From Candidatus Hydrogenedentota bacterium (lineage in GTDB: Bacteria; Hydrogenedentota; Hydrogenedentia; Hydrogenedentales; SLHB01), in the NCBI GenBank assembly GCA_020849535.1, contig JADLGB010000154.1, forward strand, positions 16,051 to 80,050: a DNA stretch of 64,000 nt, read 5' to 3'. Position 1 is the first letter of the stretch; every line of letters starts with the position of its first letter. The notes beneath the pieces were generated by a model. The model made no database searches. It was not told where the DNA came from and worked only from the letters and a program-made list of their open reading frames with translations. A program made the position numbers and the translations under genes. Shown here in pieces: positions 18,207-28,082 of this stretch.

Positions 18207-18895
18207 ACCCGAAGCAGCGGAACAGGATGATCGTCCTCGCCGTTCTGGGCGTGATCGTGGTCTTCCTCTTGTGGTGGCAGATCTTTCGGGAGACACCCGA
18301 GCAGCGCGCGTACCGGGAGAACTATGAACGGAGCCGCACGCAGACCGCGTCGGCGACGGACACAGGCGTCCCCGATGCGGGCGTTCCCGAAGGCGGGGCT
18401 GCCGTCGCCCCTGCGGCGGAACCTGGCGCAGCGCCGGGACCGGAGCCAGCGGCTCCAGCCGGCGCGGCACCCGCAGGAGGCGCTCCGCGGATCCAACAAT
18501 CCGATGTGAACATTGACGAGTTGGTCGCGGGCATCAGGGAAGTGGATTTCGACTACGACGAGGTCGCGGCCGACATCAATCCGATGACGCCCCTGGTAGG
18601 CCCCTTCGCGCCGCAACGGGTCGCGACGGCCGAGGGCGGGCCGGGAGAAGGTCCCGCCATACGGCAGGACGTGCAGGCCTTGGTGCGTAACGTGCGGGTC
18701 ACGGGCATCATGTGGGACAAGCGCGATCCGATGGCCGTGGTTTCGTTTCCGGTTCAAGGAGAGCAAGTCACCGAGATTATCACGCGGGGATATGCATTCC
18801 CCGACCTGGGGGTCACGGTACACGACATAGAAACCGATCGGGTCATCCTCAACATCAACGGTGTGTTGGTCCCCATCGAGCTAGAGGAGCGGTAG
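18203..18895 (+). CDS. pilP: PilP-like pilus assembly protein
   Basis: A 230-residue protein starting at GTG 18203, overlapping pilO by four bases. A membrane helix at about 9-27 replaces the lipoprotein signal of classical PilP. It is followed by an Ala/Pro/Gly-rich linker (about 50-95) and a C-terminal HR-like beta domain (VRVTGIMWDKRDPMAVV, GYAFPDLGVTVHDIETDRV) that resembles PilP/GspC. By position and domain it should link the PilNO complex to the PilQ N-domains. The transmembrane anchor also resembles GspC, so the name is by position rather than strong similarity. Confidence 0.78.
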   Translation: MNPKQRNRMIVLAVLGVIVVFLLWWQIFRETPEQRAYRENYERSRTQTASATDTGVPDAGVPEGGAAVAPAAEPGAAPGPEPAAPAGAAPAGGAPRIQQSDVNIDELVAGIREVDFDYDEVAADINPMTPLVGPFAPQRVATAEGGPGEGPAIRQDVQALVRNVRVTGIMWDKRDPMAVVSFPVQGEQVTEIITRGYAFPDLGVTVHDIETDRVILNINGVLVPIELEER

Positions 18896-18898
18896 GCG

Positions 18899-21800
18899 AT
18901 GTTACCACGCAAGACAACGTGCACAGTGGCCACGCTGGCCGCGCTACTCGCCGCCACGGCGTTTGCCGCCGGGACGGACTCCATCGAGCAGCGTAAGGAG
19001 AGCATTGTCCGCGTCTCGCTGGAAAAGCAGGGACGCGCGGCGGCCGACCCCTCCTTGCTCGAATCGGCGCGGCAGGCGGCGGCGCTTGTCAGCCTGACGT
19101 TCAGCGAAACGCCGGGCGATACCGCGCTGCAGATCCACACCGAGGGTAAGCCGGCCTACGATTGGTTTTATCTCGATGACAGCAACAAGCTCGTCATCGA
19201 CTTCCACAATACCATCAATTTTGAATCGGGCAAGGAATTCGTGCCCGAGGGCGATTCCCCGATCACCAAGGTCAGGACGAGCCTGTTCAAACTGGAACCC
19301 GAGTTTGTCTCCCGCGTGGTGGTGGAGACGAAATCCAAGGGGGTCCCATCTTTCAACGAGGTGGAAAAAGGGATTGAATTGCGCCTTGCGCCAAACGGCG
19401 CCGTGAAGGCGGCGGACGCTCCACCGCCCTCGCTGGCGGCCCAGATTCTGTCCGAACTCGATCAACAGCGCCAAGCGGTTCGCATTGCGAAAGAGCAGCT
19501 CGAAGAAAGCGCCATGCGCGCGCAGTCCGAGCAACCGGCGGTGGCGTTGGGCGAGACGCCGGAACTGGACTCGCCCGCGCAACAAGCGCTTCGCAGTCTG
19601 GTGCAACAGGAAGAGGCCTCCGGCACGGAGTTCTGGTCGCACGTCGAGCAGAGTGTGGGAACGGCGAATGAGCGCATTGATTCGTTGGAAGCACGGGTAC
19701 GCGACATTCAGTCTTCCGTCGAGAAGGGTAGCGTCGCGGATAGCGCCGCGACATCAGCCCTGAAAGCCATTCAGAAAGAGACCCAGCATGGCGCCGAGCA
19801 AGACCGGCAATACTTCGCGGAACTGGACGCGAAATTGCAGGAGAGGCAAACACAGTTTCGCCAGGAGTTGGACCGCCTGTCTACAGGGGATTTGACCGTC
19901 GCCGGCGCCCCGGCGGACGCGGCGGCGCCCGTTGAGGCCGGTGTTCCAGCGGAGACGGTGACCAAGGCGCTGGAAGGCCTGAGCATGATGCTGGCCAAGA
20001 GCATGCCGGAACAGGCGCCTGCCCCCGTACCGGTCGTTGTGGAAGGGGATGTGTCGGTTGCCTCGCCGCTTCCCACTGGCGAGACCGAAGTGATCACCAA
20101 TGAACTGGCTTCGCTCGAGAAGCCGGTTGAGCCGCTCTTAAATGCTCCCACCCCCGCACCGGATCTGCAGGAAGTCGCGTCGGTGCCATTGGACCTCGCG
20201 TCCGCGCCCATCGGCGCATTGGCGGACGCGGCAGCGGCCACTCAGCCGGAAACCAAGGCGGCGGAGGAAACCACGCCGGAGCCCGCGGAGGCAGCCACAG
20301 AAGCAGCCGCTTCGTCTGAGACCGCGGAACCACCGGCGGCCTCTCCAGAGGCGCCCAAGGAAGAAGCCCCTGCTCAGGCCGAACCCCCCGCGGAGCCTGC
20401 CGCTCCGGCCACGGAAGAGGCGAAGCCCGCCGAAACCGCGACGGCCAGCCCTGAGGCGGAAGCGCCTGCGGCCGAGGAAGCGGCGCCTGCGGCCGAAGAG
20501 AAGACCGAGGAACAACCCGAGCCGACCGTGGTGACCGAGCCGGAAGCGCCGGTTGTCGCTCAGCCAGCGGAGGCAGAGCCGTTGGCCCCGCCGGTGACCG
20601 AGCCCGAGCCAACCGTGCTGGCAGACGTGTCGCGCGAACAGTTGCCTCCGGGTATGGATCCGCTGGACCAGCCCGTAAACATCGACTTTCGCGAAATGGA
20701 CCTGAGCGCGGTGGTATCGCTGCTGGCGAAGAAGGCGCAGGTCAACGTCATCGCGGGCACCGAGATTATCGGTACCGTAACCGCGGACATTCGTAACGTG
20801 CCGTTGCGCCAGGCCATGGATATGGTGCTGCGCATGAACGGCCTGGGCATCGTCGAGGAAGAAGGCGTCTTCCGGATCGTGCCCTATGAGGAAGCGGTCG
20901 CGGCGCGCCGGGTCACGCGGATGCTGGTCCTCGACAACGCGCAGGCGGACGACGTGAAGGCAACGCTGGATGGGATTCTCGTGGGGGCGGCCGACGCGCA
21001 ACTCATGACGATCTCGGCGAACTCGGCCACGAACGTCGTGCTGCTTTCTGGACCGGAAGAGCGCGTCGCCGAGTTCGAGACGCTGGCGAAGCAGCTTGAC
21101 GTATCAGAGCCTGCGATGCCGACCGTTACGGAAGCCATCAAGCTCAACTATCTGGAACCCGGAGACGCCAAGCCGATTGTCGATACCCTCATCACGGAGG
21201 AAGTGGGCAAGAGCGAAATTGACGCACAGGGCCGCCACATCGTCGTGACGGACATGCCCGTGGTCGTCGAGCAGATTCGCACCCTGCTGCAATCGGTGGA
21301 CAAACCGGTCAAGCAGGTGGCCATCGAGGCGATGATCGTGGACGCGGTCATGCGTGACGGTTCGCAGACCGGCGTGTCCTGGTTGCTCGACGCCATCCGG
21401 AAGTACAGCAGCAACGGCGATCTCATCAGCGACGTGTCGGAAGCGGGATTCCGCAGCAACCTTGGCGTCGGTTTTGATGACACCGGCGTGCCCAATGCGA
21501 GTCAGTTGGGCACCGCGCTGGACGCGGCAGCCATCACGCTCGGTATCCTGACCAACGATATCCGGCTGAACACGGTCATTGCGGCGGAGACCCAGAGCCG
21601 CAATGCCGAGATTCTGGCAAACCCGAGCGTGGTTACGGTCGAGAATCAGCCGGCCACCATCAGCATCGTACAGGAGTTCCCGTATCAGGAAATCACGCAG
21701 GGCCTGACGGGGCCGCCTGTCTCGACAACGGAATTCAAGGACATCGGTGTTACGTTGGAGGTGACACCACGGGTGACGCACGAAAACGACACGATCGTGA

Positions 21801-22225
21801 ACATCCGGGCCAAGCAGAGCAGCGTGAGCGGCCTTACGGAAGACGGGATCCCCATCGAGGATCTGCGCGAGGCCGAGACTACGCTTCGTGCGCAGGACGG
21901 CCGCACGATCTTCATCGGCGGACTGCGCAACGTGTCCGACACCCATTCCGTGAGCAAGATCCCCGTGCTGGGCGACATCCCGCTGCTCAACGTCATGTTC
22001 AAGAACAGCAACGTCGAGAAGATCAACACCGAGTTGCTCATCTTCCTGACGTGCCGTGTGCTGGGCGATACCTTGCCGGAGTTGACCCCCTCGCAGCAAC
22101 GCGAGAACGACAAGATCGACGCGGTACCGCAGGTGCCGGATTCGCAGCGGCCCTTGTTCAAGGACTATGTGAAGCCCCAGGAAATGCGTGATCCGATCTG
22201 GAAGTGGCGCCGATCGGTCCACTGA
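18899..22225 (+). CDS. pilQ: type IV pilus secretin PilQ, with an unusually long N-terminal region
   Basis: An outer-membrane secretin of 1108 residues, longer than the usual 650-900. The signal peptide (ATLAALLAATAFAA) is followed by an AMIN domain (about 60-165) that would bind peptidoglycan. Next is a coiled-coil region (about 180-320), then an Ala/Pro/Glu-rich low-complexity linker (about 425-575). An STN/short secretin domain (NIDFREMDLSAVVSLLAKKA) begins near 591, with two N-domains to about 830. The secretin barrel ends with VGVTLEV-like and PVLGDIPLLNVMFK signatures near 1019. Only three bases separate it from pilP. The acidic linker could span a thick periplasm. A Rho-independent terminator follows. 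Confidence 0.93.
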   Translation: MLPRKTTCTVATLAALLAATAFAAGTDSIEQRKESIVRVSLEKQGRAAADPSLLESARQAAALVSLTFSETPGDTALQIHTEGKPAYDWFYLDDSNKLVIDFHNTINFESGKEFVPEGDSPITKVRTSLFKLEPEFVSRVVVETKSKGVPSFNEVEKGIELRLAPNGAVKAADAPPPSLAAQILSELDQQRQAVRIAKEQLEESAMRAQSEQPAVALGETPELDSPAQQALRSLVQQEEASGTEFWSHVEQSVGTANERIDSLEARVRDIQSSVEKGSVADSAATSALKAIQKETQHGAEQDRQYFAELDAKLQERQTQFRQELDRLSTGDLTVAGAPADAAAPVEAGVPAETVTKALEGLSMMLAKSMPEQAPAPVPVVVEGDVSVASPLPTGETEVITNELASLEKPVEPLLNAPTPAPDLQEVASVPLDLASAPIGALADAAAATQPETKAAEETTPEPAEAATEAAASSETAEPPAASPEAPKEEAPAQAEPPAEPAAPATEEAKPAETATASPEAEAPAAEEAAPAAEEKTEEQPEPTVVTEPEAPVVAQPAEAEPLAPPVTEPEPTVLADVSREQLPPGMDPLDQPVNIDFREMDLSAVVSLLAKKAQVNVIAGTEIIGTVTADIRNVPLRQAMDMVLRMNGLGIVEEEGVFRIVPYEEAVAARRVTRMLVLDNAQADDVKATLDGILVGAADAQLMTISANSATNVVLLSGPEERVAEFETLAKQLDVSEPAMPTVTEAIKLNYLEPGDAKPIVDTLITEEVGKSEIDAQGRHIVVTDMPVVVEQIRTLLQSVDKPVKQVAIEAMIVDAVMRDGSQTGVSWLLDAIRKYSSNGDLISDVSEAGFRSNLGVGFDDTGVPNASQLGTALDAAAITLGILTNDIRLNTVIAAETQSRNAEILANPSVVTVENQPATISIVQEFPYQEITQGLTGPPVSTTEFKDIGVTLEVTPRVTHENDTIVNIRAKQSSVSGLTEDGIPIEDLREAETTLRAQDGRTIFIGGLRNVSDTHSVSKIPVLGDIPLLNVMFKNSNVEKINTELLIFLTCRVLGDTLPELTPSQQRENDKIDAVPQVPDSQRPLFKDYVKPQEMRDPIWKWRRSVH

Positions 22226-22247
22226 TTTCGAGACTGAAGCCTATGCC

Positions 22248-22287
22248 GGGGCCGCGAACCCGAAGGGATCGCGGCCCCTTCATCTTT
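22248..22287 (+). terminator. Rho-independent terminator of pilMNOPQ
   Basis: A perfect 10-bp stem (GGGGCCGCGA and TCGCGGCCCC) with an 11-base loop, followed by TTCATCTTT, 22 bp after the pilQ stop. Confidence 0.75.
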
Positions 22288-22315
22288 GCCGGCCTCCGGC
22301 TCTTCACACGTGCAC

Positions 22316-22344
22316 TTGAGGCGCCTGTGGATTGCTCTTAGAAT
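22316..22344 (+). promoter_or_regulatory. sigma-70-type promoter of the polysaccharide operon
   Basis: TTGAGG (22316-22321), 17 bases, TAGAAT (22339-22344, 5 of 6). It lies between the pilQ terminator and the TTG at 22410. Confidence 0.6.
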
Positions 22345-22409
22345 GAGGCTGCACATCGAAACAACCCGGCCCGCGGGCTGCACGGGCTGAACGGAGCGGG
22401 GAGCGAAGC

Positions 22410-23669
22410 TTGAAGAAATGGCGCGTCGAGCATTCGGCCTGGCTCGCTCTAATGATCAGTTTTGCCGTGGTGATCGCGATAGCCTTCAGCATGCGCCACA
22501 CCCTCACGAAGCGGTTGCAGGCTCAAAGCCTGGATTCTCTCCTCGGCACGGTGCGTGCGCTCCAGGCGCAGGGCAGGGCGGCTGACGCCCAACCCGTCTA
22601 TGAGTCCCTCGTGGAGCGGTACCCGGACAGCGAGAGAGTCCTGGTGGACTATGGCCGCTTCCTGGAGGAGCAAGGCCGGCTTGACGAGGCGGAACAGGCC
22701 TATCAACGTGCGGCGTCGCTAGGGCAGCAGCGATTCAGTGCCGTGCGGCGCTACGCGGAGTTTCTCGATCGGGTGGGGAAGCCGGATGTGGCTGTCACGC
22801 TATACGAAACGTACGTTCGCGAGTATCCCGATGACCTGATGGCGCAGATGGACCTTGGGTTTCGTTACCTGCGCAAGCAGCAGTGGGCGGCCGCGGCGGA
22901 ATCGCTGAAGCGGGCCGCGGAGAGGCCTGACCTCGAGTTCCCGTCCAGGGCCAGCCTCGCCACCGCTTACGCAATGATGGATAGAACCCAAGAGGCCATC
23001 GGCGAGTGGGAACGTGTGGTTGCCATGGGCTCCGAACGTGAGAAACAGGTTTACTTGCAGGATATCGCCGCCGCCGAGGCGTCCGAAGGCCGGCTCGAGT
23101 CCGCGCTGGGGACCTGGCGGCGCTACGCGGATCATTTCCCCAATTCCATTCTCGCGGTGAACCGGATCATGGAACTGTGTGAAAAGGTGGCGTCTCCGGA
23201 CGATTGCGCACGCGCCGCGCTTCGTGCGCGCGCCATCTCGCCGCCACGTGCCATGGACTTCCCCCTCACAGAGCGCGTCCGCGTGGCGGGTGTATCCGAG
23301 TTGGCCGGCGAGATGGTTCCGGGCGGGGTATTGACGGGCGATGTATATTTCAACATCACGGCGACGGTGATGCCGGCGGCCGCGCCCAGCGCGCGGTTTC
23401 TGATCGTTCGGGCGGATCGCGCCGATTTCGCGGATGCTCTGGGCGTTGCCGGCGAGCCTTCCCGCCTGGGTTCCCCGCCCCTGTGGCGTGGGGACACCAT
23501 TCGCCAAGCCTTTTCCCTCGAATTGCCACACGGCCTGTCCCCGGGTGAGTATCGGGTTGGACTCCAGGCGACTCCGGGAGGCTTGAAGCCAGCGGCGCTC
23601 TGGACGGTTCTGGTCCGCGAGAGTGAGCTGCCGCGCACTGCCGCGCAAGTTGGGGAAGAGCGCCCATGA
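22410..23669 (+). CDS. membrane-anchored TPR protein of the polysaccharide operon
   Basis: A 419-residue protein with a TTG start (RBS GGAGCGGGGAG). A signal anchor lies at about residues 10-28 (AWLALMISFAVVIAIAFSM). TPR-like helical repeats cover about 40-260 (QGRAADAQPVYESLVERYPD, QGRLDEAEQAYQRAASLG). The C-terminal 130 residues are a beta-rich domain with no recognised family. It is the first gene of a six-gene operon with overlaps of one to four bases or short gaps. It may scaffold polysaccharide synthesis or export in the periplasm. No enzymatic motif was seen. Confidence 0.72.
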   Translation: MKKWRVEHSAWLALMISFAVVIAIAFSMRHTLTKRLQAQSLDSLLGTVRALQAQGRAADAQPVYESLVERYPDSERVLVDYGRFLEEQGRLDEAEQAYQRAASLGQQRFSAVRRYAEFLDRVGKPDVAVTLYETYVREYPDDLMAQMDLGFRYLRKQQWAAAAESLKRAAERPDLEFPSRASLATAYAMMDRTQEAIGEWERVVAMGSEREKQVYLQDIAAAEASEGRLESALGTWRRYADHFPNSILAVNRIMELCEKVASPDDCARAALRARAISPPRAMDFPLTERVRVAGVSELAGEMVPGGVLTGDVYFNITATVMPAAAPSARFLIVRADRADFADALGVAGEPSRLGSPPLWRGDTIRQAFSLELPHGLSPGEYRVGLQATPGGLKPAALWTVLVRESELPRTAAQVGEERP

Positions 23670-25045
23670 TCGGCTATCTGATGCAAATGTCCGCCGATGC
23701 GGTTCTGATCGTCTATGCGTATGGTGTGAGTGGTGTTGCGCGCGGCTGGTTGGGGGCACCGTACGAATCGCTCGTGACGCTCGCATACGCGATGGGCCCC
23801 TTTGTGGCGATTCACCTCGCCTCGCTTCTTGCGTTTGAGGCATACGACTTCCGGCGGCTCCGCAGCGAATCGGACGTCGCGTTTTCAGCGCTGCTAGGCT
23901 CCCTGACGGGAACTGCGTTCTCTTTCCTGGTGTCCATGACCTACATCCTGTATTACACGCCCAACGCGAGTGTTGTGGGGCGTTCGGTCTTCATCGCCGG
24001 GGGCACCCTTTGCGCGATTCTCCTGCCGGGATGGCGCGTTTGGTATACACGGATGCGCCGCCGGAGGGGCGAACTCGAGACGCGGGTGCTCGCATGTGGT
24101 TCGGCAAGTAACGTGGGCGCACTAGCCGAGGAACTGGTGCAGTATTCCCGAAGTGGGCACAAGGTCATCGGGTGCGTCGCCACGGACTCACACACACCCG
24201 AGCAGCCCGGTTGCGTGCCGTTCCTTGGAACGGTGGACGCATTGGCCGAATTGATACGCGCCCACGCCGCGCATGAAGTCCTGCTCCTGGGCGATGCCTT
24301 ATCCCGCGATTCTCATGAGATGATGCGGATCATTAAAGCCTGCGAAGACACGGGAGTGGTTGCGCACGTGCTTCCTGGCAACTACGAAGCGCTGGTCGGG
24401 CGTCTGGACCTTTATGAGATCGGCGGACTGCCGCTGATTGAACTGAAATGCGCAGTCCTTTCTCCACGGTACGCCGCCGTCAAGCGCGCAATGGATATCG
24501 TGGGAGCCGTCGCGGGTTTGTTCTTCGCTTCGCCCATTTTGTTGGCCGCGGGCATCGCCATCAAACTCGACTCGCCAGGGCCCGTCTTCTACAGCCAGAT
24601 GCGCTCGGGGCGGCTAGGGCGCGAGTACCGGATGTACAAGCTTCGTTCCATGCGCCACGACGCGGAAGAAGGCACGGGGCCCCAGTGGGCGGCCAAAGAG
24701 GATCCGCGAGTCACCCGGGTGGGCCGCTTCCTGAGGAGGAAACGGATCGACGAGATCCCTCAGTTGTGGAACGTGCTCATAGGCGACATGAGTCTCGTGG
24801 GGCCGCGCCCGGAACGCCCCTATTTCATCGAGAAGTTCCGCCAGGAGGTTCCATTGTTCCCCTTGCGGCTGCGGGTACGCCCCGGGGTGACGTCGCTGTC
24901 GCACGTGTGGGGCCGCTACGACTCCTCGCCTCAGCACCGCCTGCTCTACGACCTGGTCTACATGAGCAACGTGTCCCTCCTGCTGGATCTGCGTATCATG
25001 GTGGACACGGTCAAGATCGTGCTGACAGGCCGCGGCGCACAGTAA
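23666..25045 (+). CDS. polyisoprenyl-phosphate sugar-1-phosphate transferase (initiating glycosyltransferase)
   Basis: A 459-residue WcaJ/WbaP-type enzyme that starts repeat-unit assembly by moving sugar-1-phosphate onto undecaprenyl phosphate. Three to four membrane helices come first (about 30-125), then a CoA-binding-like Rossmann segment (RVLACGSASNVGALAEELVQ). A further helix (VGAVAGLFFASPILLAAGIAIKL) precedes the bacterial sugar-transferase domain with SPGPVFYSQMRSG, MYKLRSM, RKRIDEIPQLWNVL and DMSLVGPRPERP. It overlaps the TPR gene by ATGA. The sugar specificity cannot be read from sequence. Confidence 0.9.
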   Translation: MIGYLMQMSADAVLIVYAYGVSGVARGWLGAPYESLVTLAYAMGPFVAIHLASLLAFEAYDFRRLRSESDVAFSALLGSLTGTAFSFLVSMTYILYYTPNASVVGRSVFIAGGTLCAILLPGWRVWYTRMRRRRGELETRVLACGSASNVGALAEELVQYSRSGHKVIGCVATDSHTPEQPGCVPFLGTVDALAELIRAHAAHEVLLLGDALSRDSHEMMRIIKACEDTGVVAHVLPGNYEALVGRLDLYEIGGLPLIELKCAVLSPRYAAVKRAMDIVGAVAGLFFASPILLAAGIAIKLDSPGPVFYSQMRSGRLGREYRMYKLRSMRHDAEEGTGPQWAAKEDPRVTRVGRFLRRKRIDEIPQLWNVLIGDMSLVGPRPERPYFIEKFRQEVPLFPLRLRVRPGVTSLSHVWGRYDSSPQHRLLYDLVYMSNVSLLLDLRIMVDTVKIVLTGRGAQ

Positions 25046-25056
25046 ACGGGGGCGCG

Positions 25057-26850
25057 ATGAATCCAGTGGAGAAGGCTTTGCGCTACGTGCGCACCGTGCG
25101 GCATCTCAAGATGTCGCAGGTGTTGTGGCGGCTGCGCTATGCGCTCACGGCACGGCTTTCTCCGATCGGGCCGCTGCCCAAGTCTGTCGCCGTGGACGGT
25201 CTGGACCTTCATGCCCTGGACCGCTTGCGGGGGTACGCGCTTGCCGTCGCGCGGCGGGAACCTCCAGAGGAAAGCCGGTTGGCCGCGCTGCGCACGAACA
25301 CGTTCACTTTTCTGAACCACACGGTGCAGCACCGCGCAAGCACCGACTGGTATCCAAAGGGAACGACGCGCCTGTGGCAGTATCACCTCCACTCTTTTGG
25401 GTTTGCGCGCGACGTCGCGATTGGCGGATCCGAGAATCCAAGTCCTGAAGTTAGAGACATTGTCTACGCTTGGATGCGCGATTGGATCGAGAAAAACCCG
25501 ATGCGGCGTTCGCCGGCATGGGACGCCTACGTCCTGTCTTCGCGGATGCTGAACTGGGCGCAGACCTTCGCGGTGTTTGGTCCCCCGCCGAAGGACATCC
25601 TGGCGAGTTTCGCGCTGCAGACGTCCGCGTTGCTCCAGCGTCTGGAGTGGGACATCCGCGCCAACCACCTGCTGAAGAACGCGCTGGCGTTGTCCGTCGC
25701 TGGCGCGCTGTTCGGGTCTCAGAGCGGCATTGGCGCCGCCGCCTCGCGCGCGGGCAACGCGCTGCTGAAACGGGAACTTGCCGAGCAGATCCTCGCCGAC
25801 GGCGGGCACTACGAGCGAAGCGCGATGTACCACTGCGAAGTGCTCGAGAATTGCCTGATTGCGCTCGCGGCTCAGGAGAATCCGTTGACGGCGCTGCGTG
25901 ATGCGATCTCTCGGATGACCGGATTCCTGTCGCGGGTACTCCACACCGATGGTGAAATACCGCTATTTGGCGACGCGGCATTGGGAGAGGGCATCTCCGC
26001 CGGTGCGTTGGTGGGCTTGGCCAGCGAAATCGCGGGCTCGCCACACCCGGAGCGCGAGGCAAACTGCCATGCGTTGGCAAGCAGCGGGTTCTACGTGCTC
26101 CAGAAAGGCGACGGGGCTGCGGGCCGCATGATCGTCAAGGCGGGCGAGCCGGGGCCTTCCTATCAGCTTGGACACGCCCACTGCGACATGCTCAGCTTCG
26201 AGTTCTCGCGAGGTGCAGCGCGGTTGCTTGTGGATTCAGGGGTGCGCGGCTACGACGACGATGTCTGGCGCGCCTATTGCCGCGGCACCGCCTCCCACAA
26301 CACGGTGCGCGTTAACGGGCGTGAACAGATGGAGTGCTGGGATCGCTTCCGGGTTGGGCGGCGGTACCGGCCTGCGATCCACGGTTGGGGTGAGCGTGAA
26401 GAAGGCTGGGTACTACGCGGCAGCCACGATGGTTTCCGGCCCTGGACGCACGAGCGCACCGTGCTCCTCGCGCATGGCGGCTTTTGGCTGATCGCGGATC
26501 GGGTGACGGGACCGGGAAGACCGGAAGTCGAGAGCTTTCTGCACGTACATCCCGGCGTATCCATTGCGGAGATGGAGGGTGGTTGGAGCTTGGCGAACGG
26601 AGGCGAGCGGGTTTCGGTGGTTCCTTTTGGCTTTCGCGACTCGAGCATCGTCAAGGGAAGCGACTCGCCGAAGCAAGGCTGGTATTGCCCCCGCTTTGGC
26701 GTGGCATTGCCGGCACCCTGCCTGGTGCTGCGCATTTCCAACGATAGCCCGATACGCTGCGGATACGGCATCTTTCCACATCCGGGCGATGTTCTCGATT
26801 GCGAGACGCTTGGTGACCTCGTGCGCCGGCTGATGGAGAGCGGCACGTGA
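25057..26850 (+). CDS. heparinase II/III-family polysaccharide lyase-like protein
   Basis: A 597-residue protein. The ATG at 25057 was chosen because it follows the preceding gene by 11 bases; the open frame extends further upstream only as a shadow of the transferase. The N-terminal alpha/alpha toroid includes RANHLLKNALALSVAGALF and DGGHYERSAMYHCEVLENC. The C-terminal beta-sandwich includes LGHAHCDMLSFEF and GTASHNTVRVNGREQMECW, both typical of Hepar_II_III. Such proteins recur in exopolysaccharide clusters and may trim or edit the polymer. No signal peptide is obvious, so localisation is unclear. It overlaps the next gene by four bases. Confidence 0.87.
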   Translation: MNPVEKALRYVRTVRHLKMSQVLWRLRYALTARLSPIGPLPKSVAVDGLDLHALDRLRGYALAVARREPPEESRLAALRTNTFTFLNHTVQHRASTDWYPKGTTRLWQYHLHSFGFARDVAIGGSENPSPEVRDIVYAWMRDWIEKNPMRRSPAWDAYVLSSRMLNWAQTFAVFGPPPKDILASFALQTSALLQRLEWDIRANHLLKNALALSVAGALFGSQSGIGAAASRAGNALLKRELAEQILADGGHYERSAMYHCEVLENCLIALAAQENPLTALRDAISRMTGFLSRVLHTDGEIPLFGDAALGEGISAGALVGLASEIAGSPHPEREANCHALASSGFYVLQKGDGAAGRMIVKAGEPGPSYQLGHAHCDMLSFEFSRGAARLLVDSGVRGYDDDVWRAYCRGTASHNTVRVNGREQMECWDRFRVGRRYRPAIHGWGEREEGWVLRGSHDGFRPWTHERTVLLAHGGFWLIADRVTGPGRPEVESFLHVHPGVSIAEMEGGWSLANGGERVSVVPFGFRDSSIVKGSDSPKQGWYCPRFGVALPAPCLVLRISNDSPIRCGYGIFPHPGDVLDCETLGDLVRRLMESGT

Positions 26851-28082
26851 AGATCCTGCTGCTCACTCAGTATTTCCCGCCGGAATTCGGCGCGGCGGCC
26901 GCGCGCAATTCAGAGCATGCCAAGCTTTGGGCGGAGGCGGGCCATGACGTGGAGGTGTGCACGGGGTTTCCAAACTACCCTGCCGGCGTTGTCCCTCGCG
27001 AATACTCAGGGCGCCTCTACGCGTGTGAGTTGCGCGATGGGTACCGTGTCAATCGCACGTGGATCTTCGCAACGCCCAACCGCTCGGTCCTCAAGCGCGG
27101 CTTGGCCTCGTTATCCTTCTGCGCGTCCGCGTTGCTCGGCGGGCTGTTCCTGTGCCGAAGGCCAGACGTGATCATCGCGTCCTCGGGGCCCTTCTTCGTG
27201 GGGCCGTTGGGCTATCTCCTCAGCGTTTTCAAGCGAGCGCCGCTGGTATTTGAAGTGCGCGATATCCTGCCGCAACAGGCGGTGGACGTCGGCATGATCC
27301 GCAATCGCATTCTGGTCCGGGTGTTGCAGGCGGTGGAAGCGTTCCTGTACCGCCGGGCGGCACGCGTGATCACGGTCGCCGAGGCGTCCATGCGGTCGAT
27401 CGTGGCGCGCGGTTTCGATGCATCGAAGTTTCGCGTCATCGAGAACGGCGTCAACGAGGATCTCTTCAAACCGGGGCCCAGCGATAACGATTTTCGTAAG
27501 GAGCACGGGTGGCAAGGTAAGTTTGTGGCCATGTACGTGGGCGCGCACGGTGTCTCTCAGGGATTGCTAACCCTGCTGGAAACGGCCGAAGAACTGCGGG
27601 ATCGCACGGACTTGCTGATTGTGCTGGTTGGAGACGGTGCGGATAAGCCCGCCCTGATCGCTCATGCGGAGGAGCGCGGATTGGCCAACGTGGAGTTCTT
27701 GCCGCCGCAGCCGAAGGAACGCATGCCCGAACTGTACGCCGCGGCGGATCTCTGCTTCGTGCCCCTGCGGAAGGGCGACTATTTCACAATCAACATTCCG
27801 TCCAAGATATTCGAGATCATGGCCTGCGGACGCCCCATCATCCTGGGCGCCACGGGGCAGGCGCGCGATATCGTTGAACGCGCCGGCGCTGGCCTGTGCG
27901 TCGCGCCGGAAGATGCCCGCGCTTACGCGGAGGCCGTGCGGACGTTGTACCGCGATCGCGTATCCGGTCTCGCTATGGGCGAGAAAGGGCGGGCCCACGT
28001 GCTGGAGCATTTCACGCGCCGTCAGAAGGCGATGCGATACTTGAAGGTTTTGGAGTCTGTGGTGTCGGGGAAAAGCGATTGA
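26847..28082 (+). CDS. glycosyltransferase family 4 (WbuB-like)
   Basis: A 411-residue GT-B glycosyltransferase starting at GTG 26847. The N-terminus LLLTQYFPPEFGAAAARNSEHAKLW and the VRDILPQQAVDVGMI segment are typical of the WbuB subgroup. The donor-binding C-terminal domain contains ENGVNEDLFKPG, FLPPQPKERMPELYAAADLC and PSKIFEIMACGRPII. It probably adds an aminosugar to the lipid-linked repeat unit. It shares one base with the next gene (TGATG). Confidence 0.9.
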   Translation: MKILLLTQYFPPEFGAAAARNSEHAKLWAEAGHDVEVCTGFPNYPAGVVPREYSGRLYACELRDGYRVNRTWIFATPNRSVLKRGLASLSFCASALLGGLFLCRRPDVIIASSGPFFVGPLGYLLSVFKRAPLVFEVRDILPQQAVDVGMIRNRILVRVLQAVEAFLYRRAARVITVAEASMRSIVARGFDASKFRVIENGVNEDLFKPGPSDNDFRKEHGWQGKFVAMYVGAHGVSQGLLTLLETAEELRDRTDLLIVLVGDGADKPALIAHAEERGLANVEFLPPQPKERMPELYAAADLCFVPLRKGDYFTINIPSKIFEIMACGRPIILGATGQARDIVERAGAGLCVAPEDARAYAEAVRTLYRDRVSGLAMGEKGRAHVLEHFTRRQKAMRYLKVLESVVSGKSD

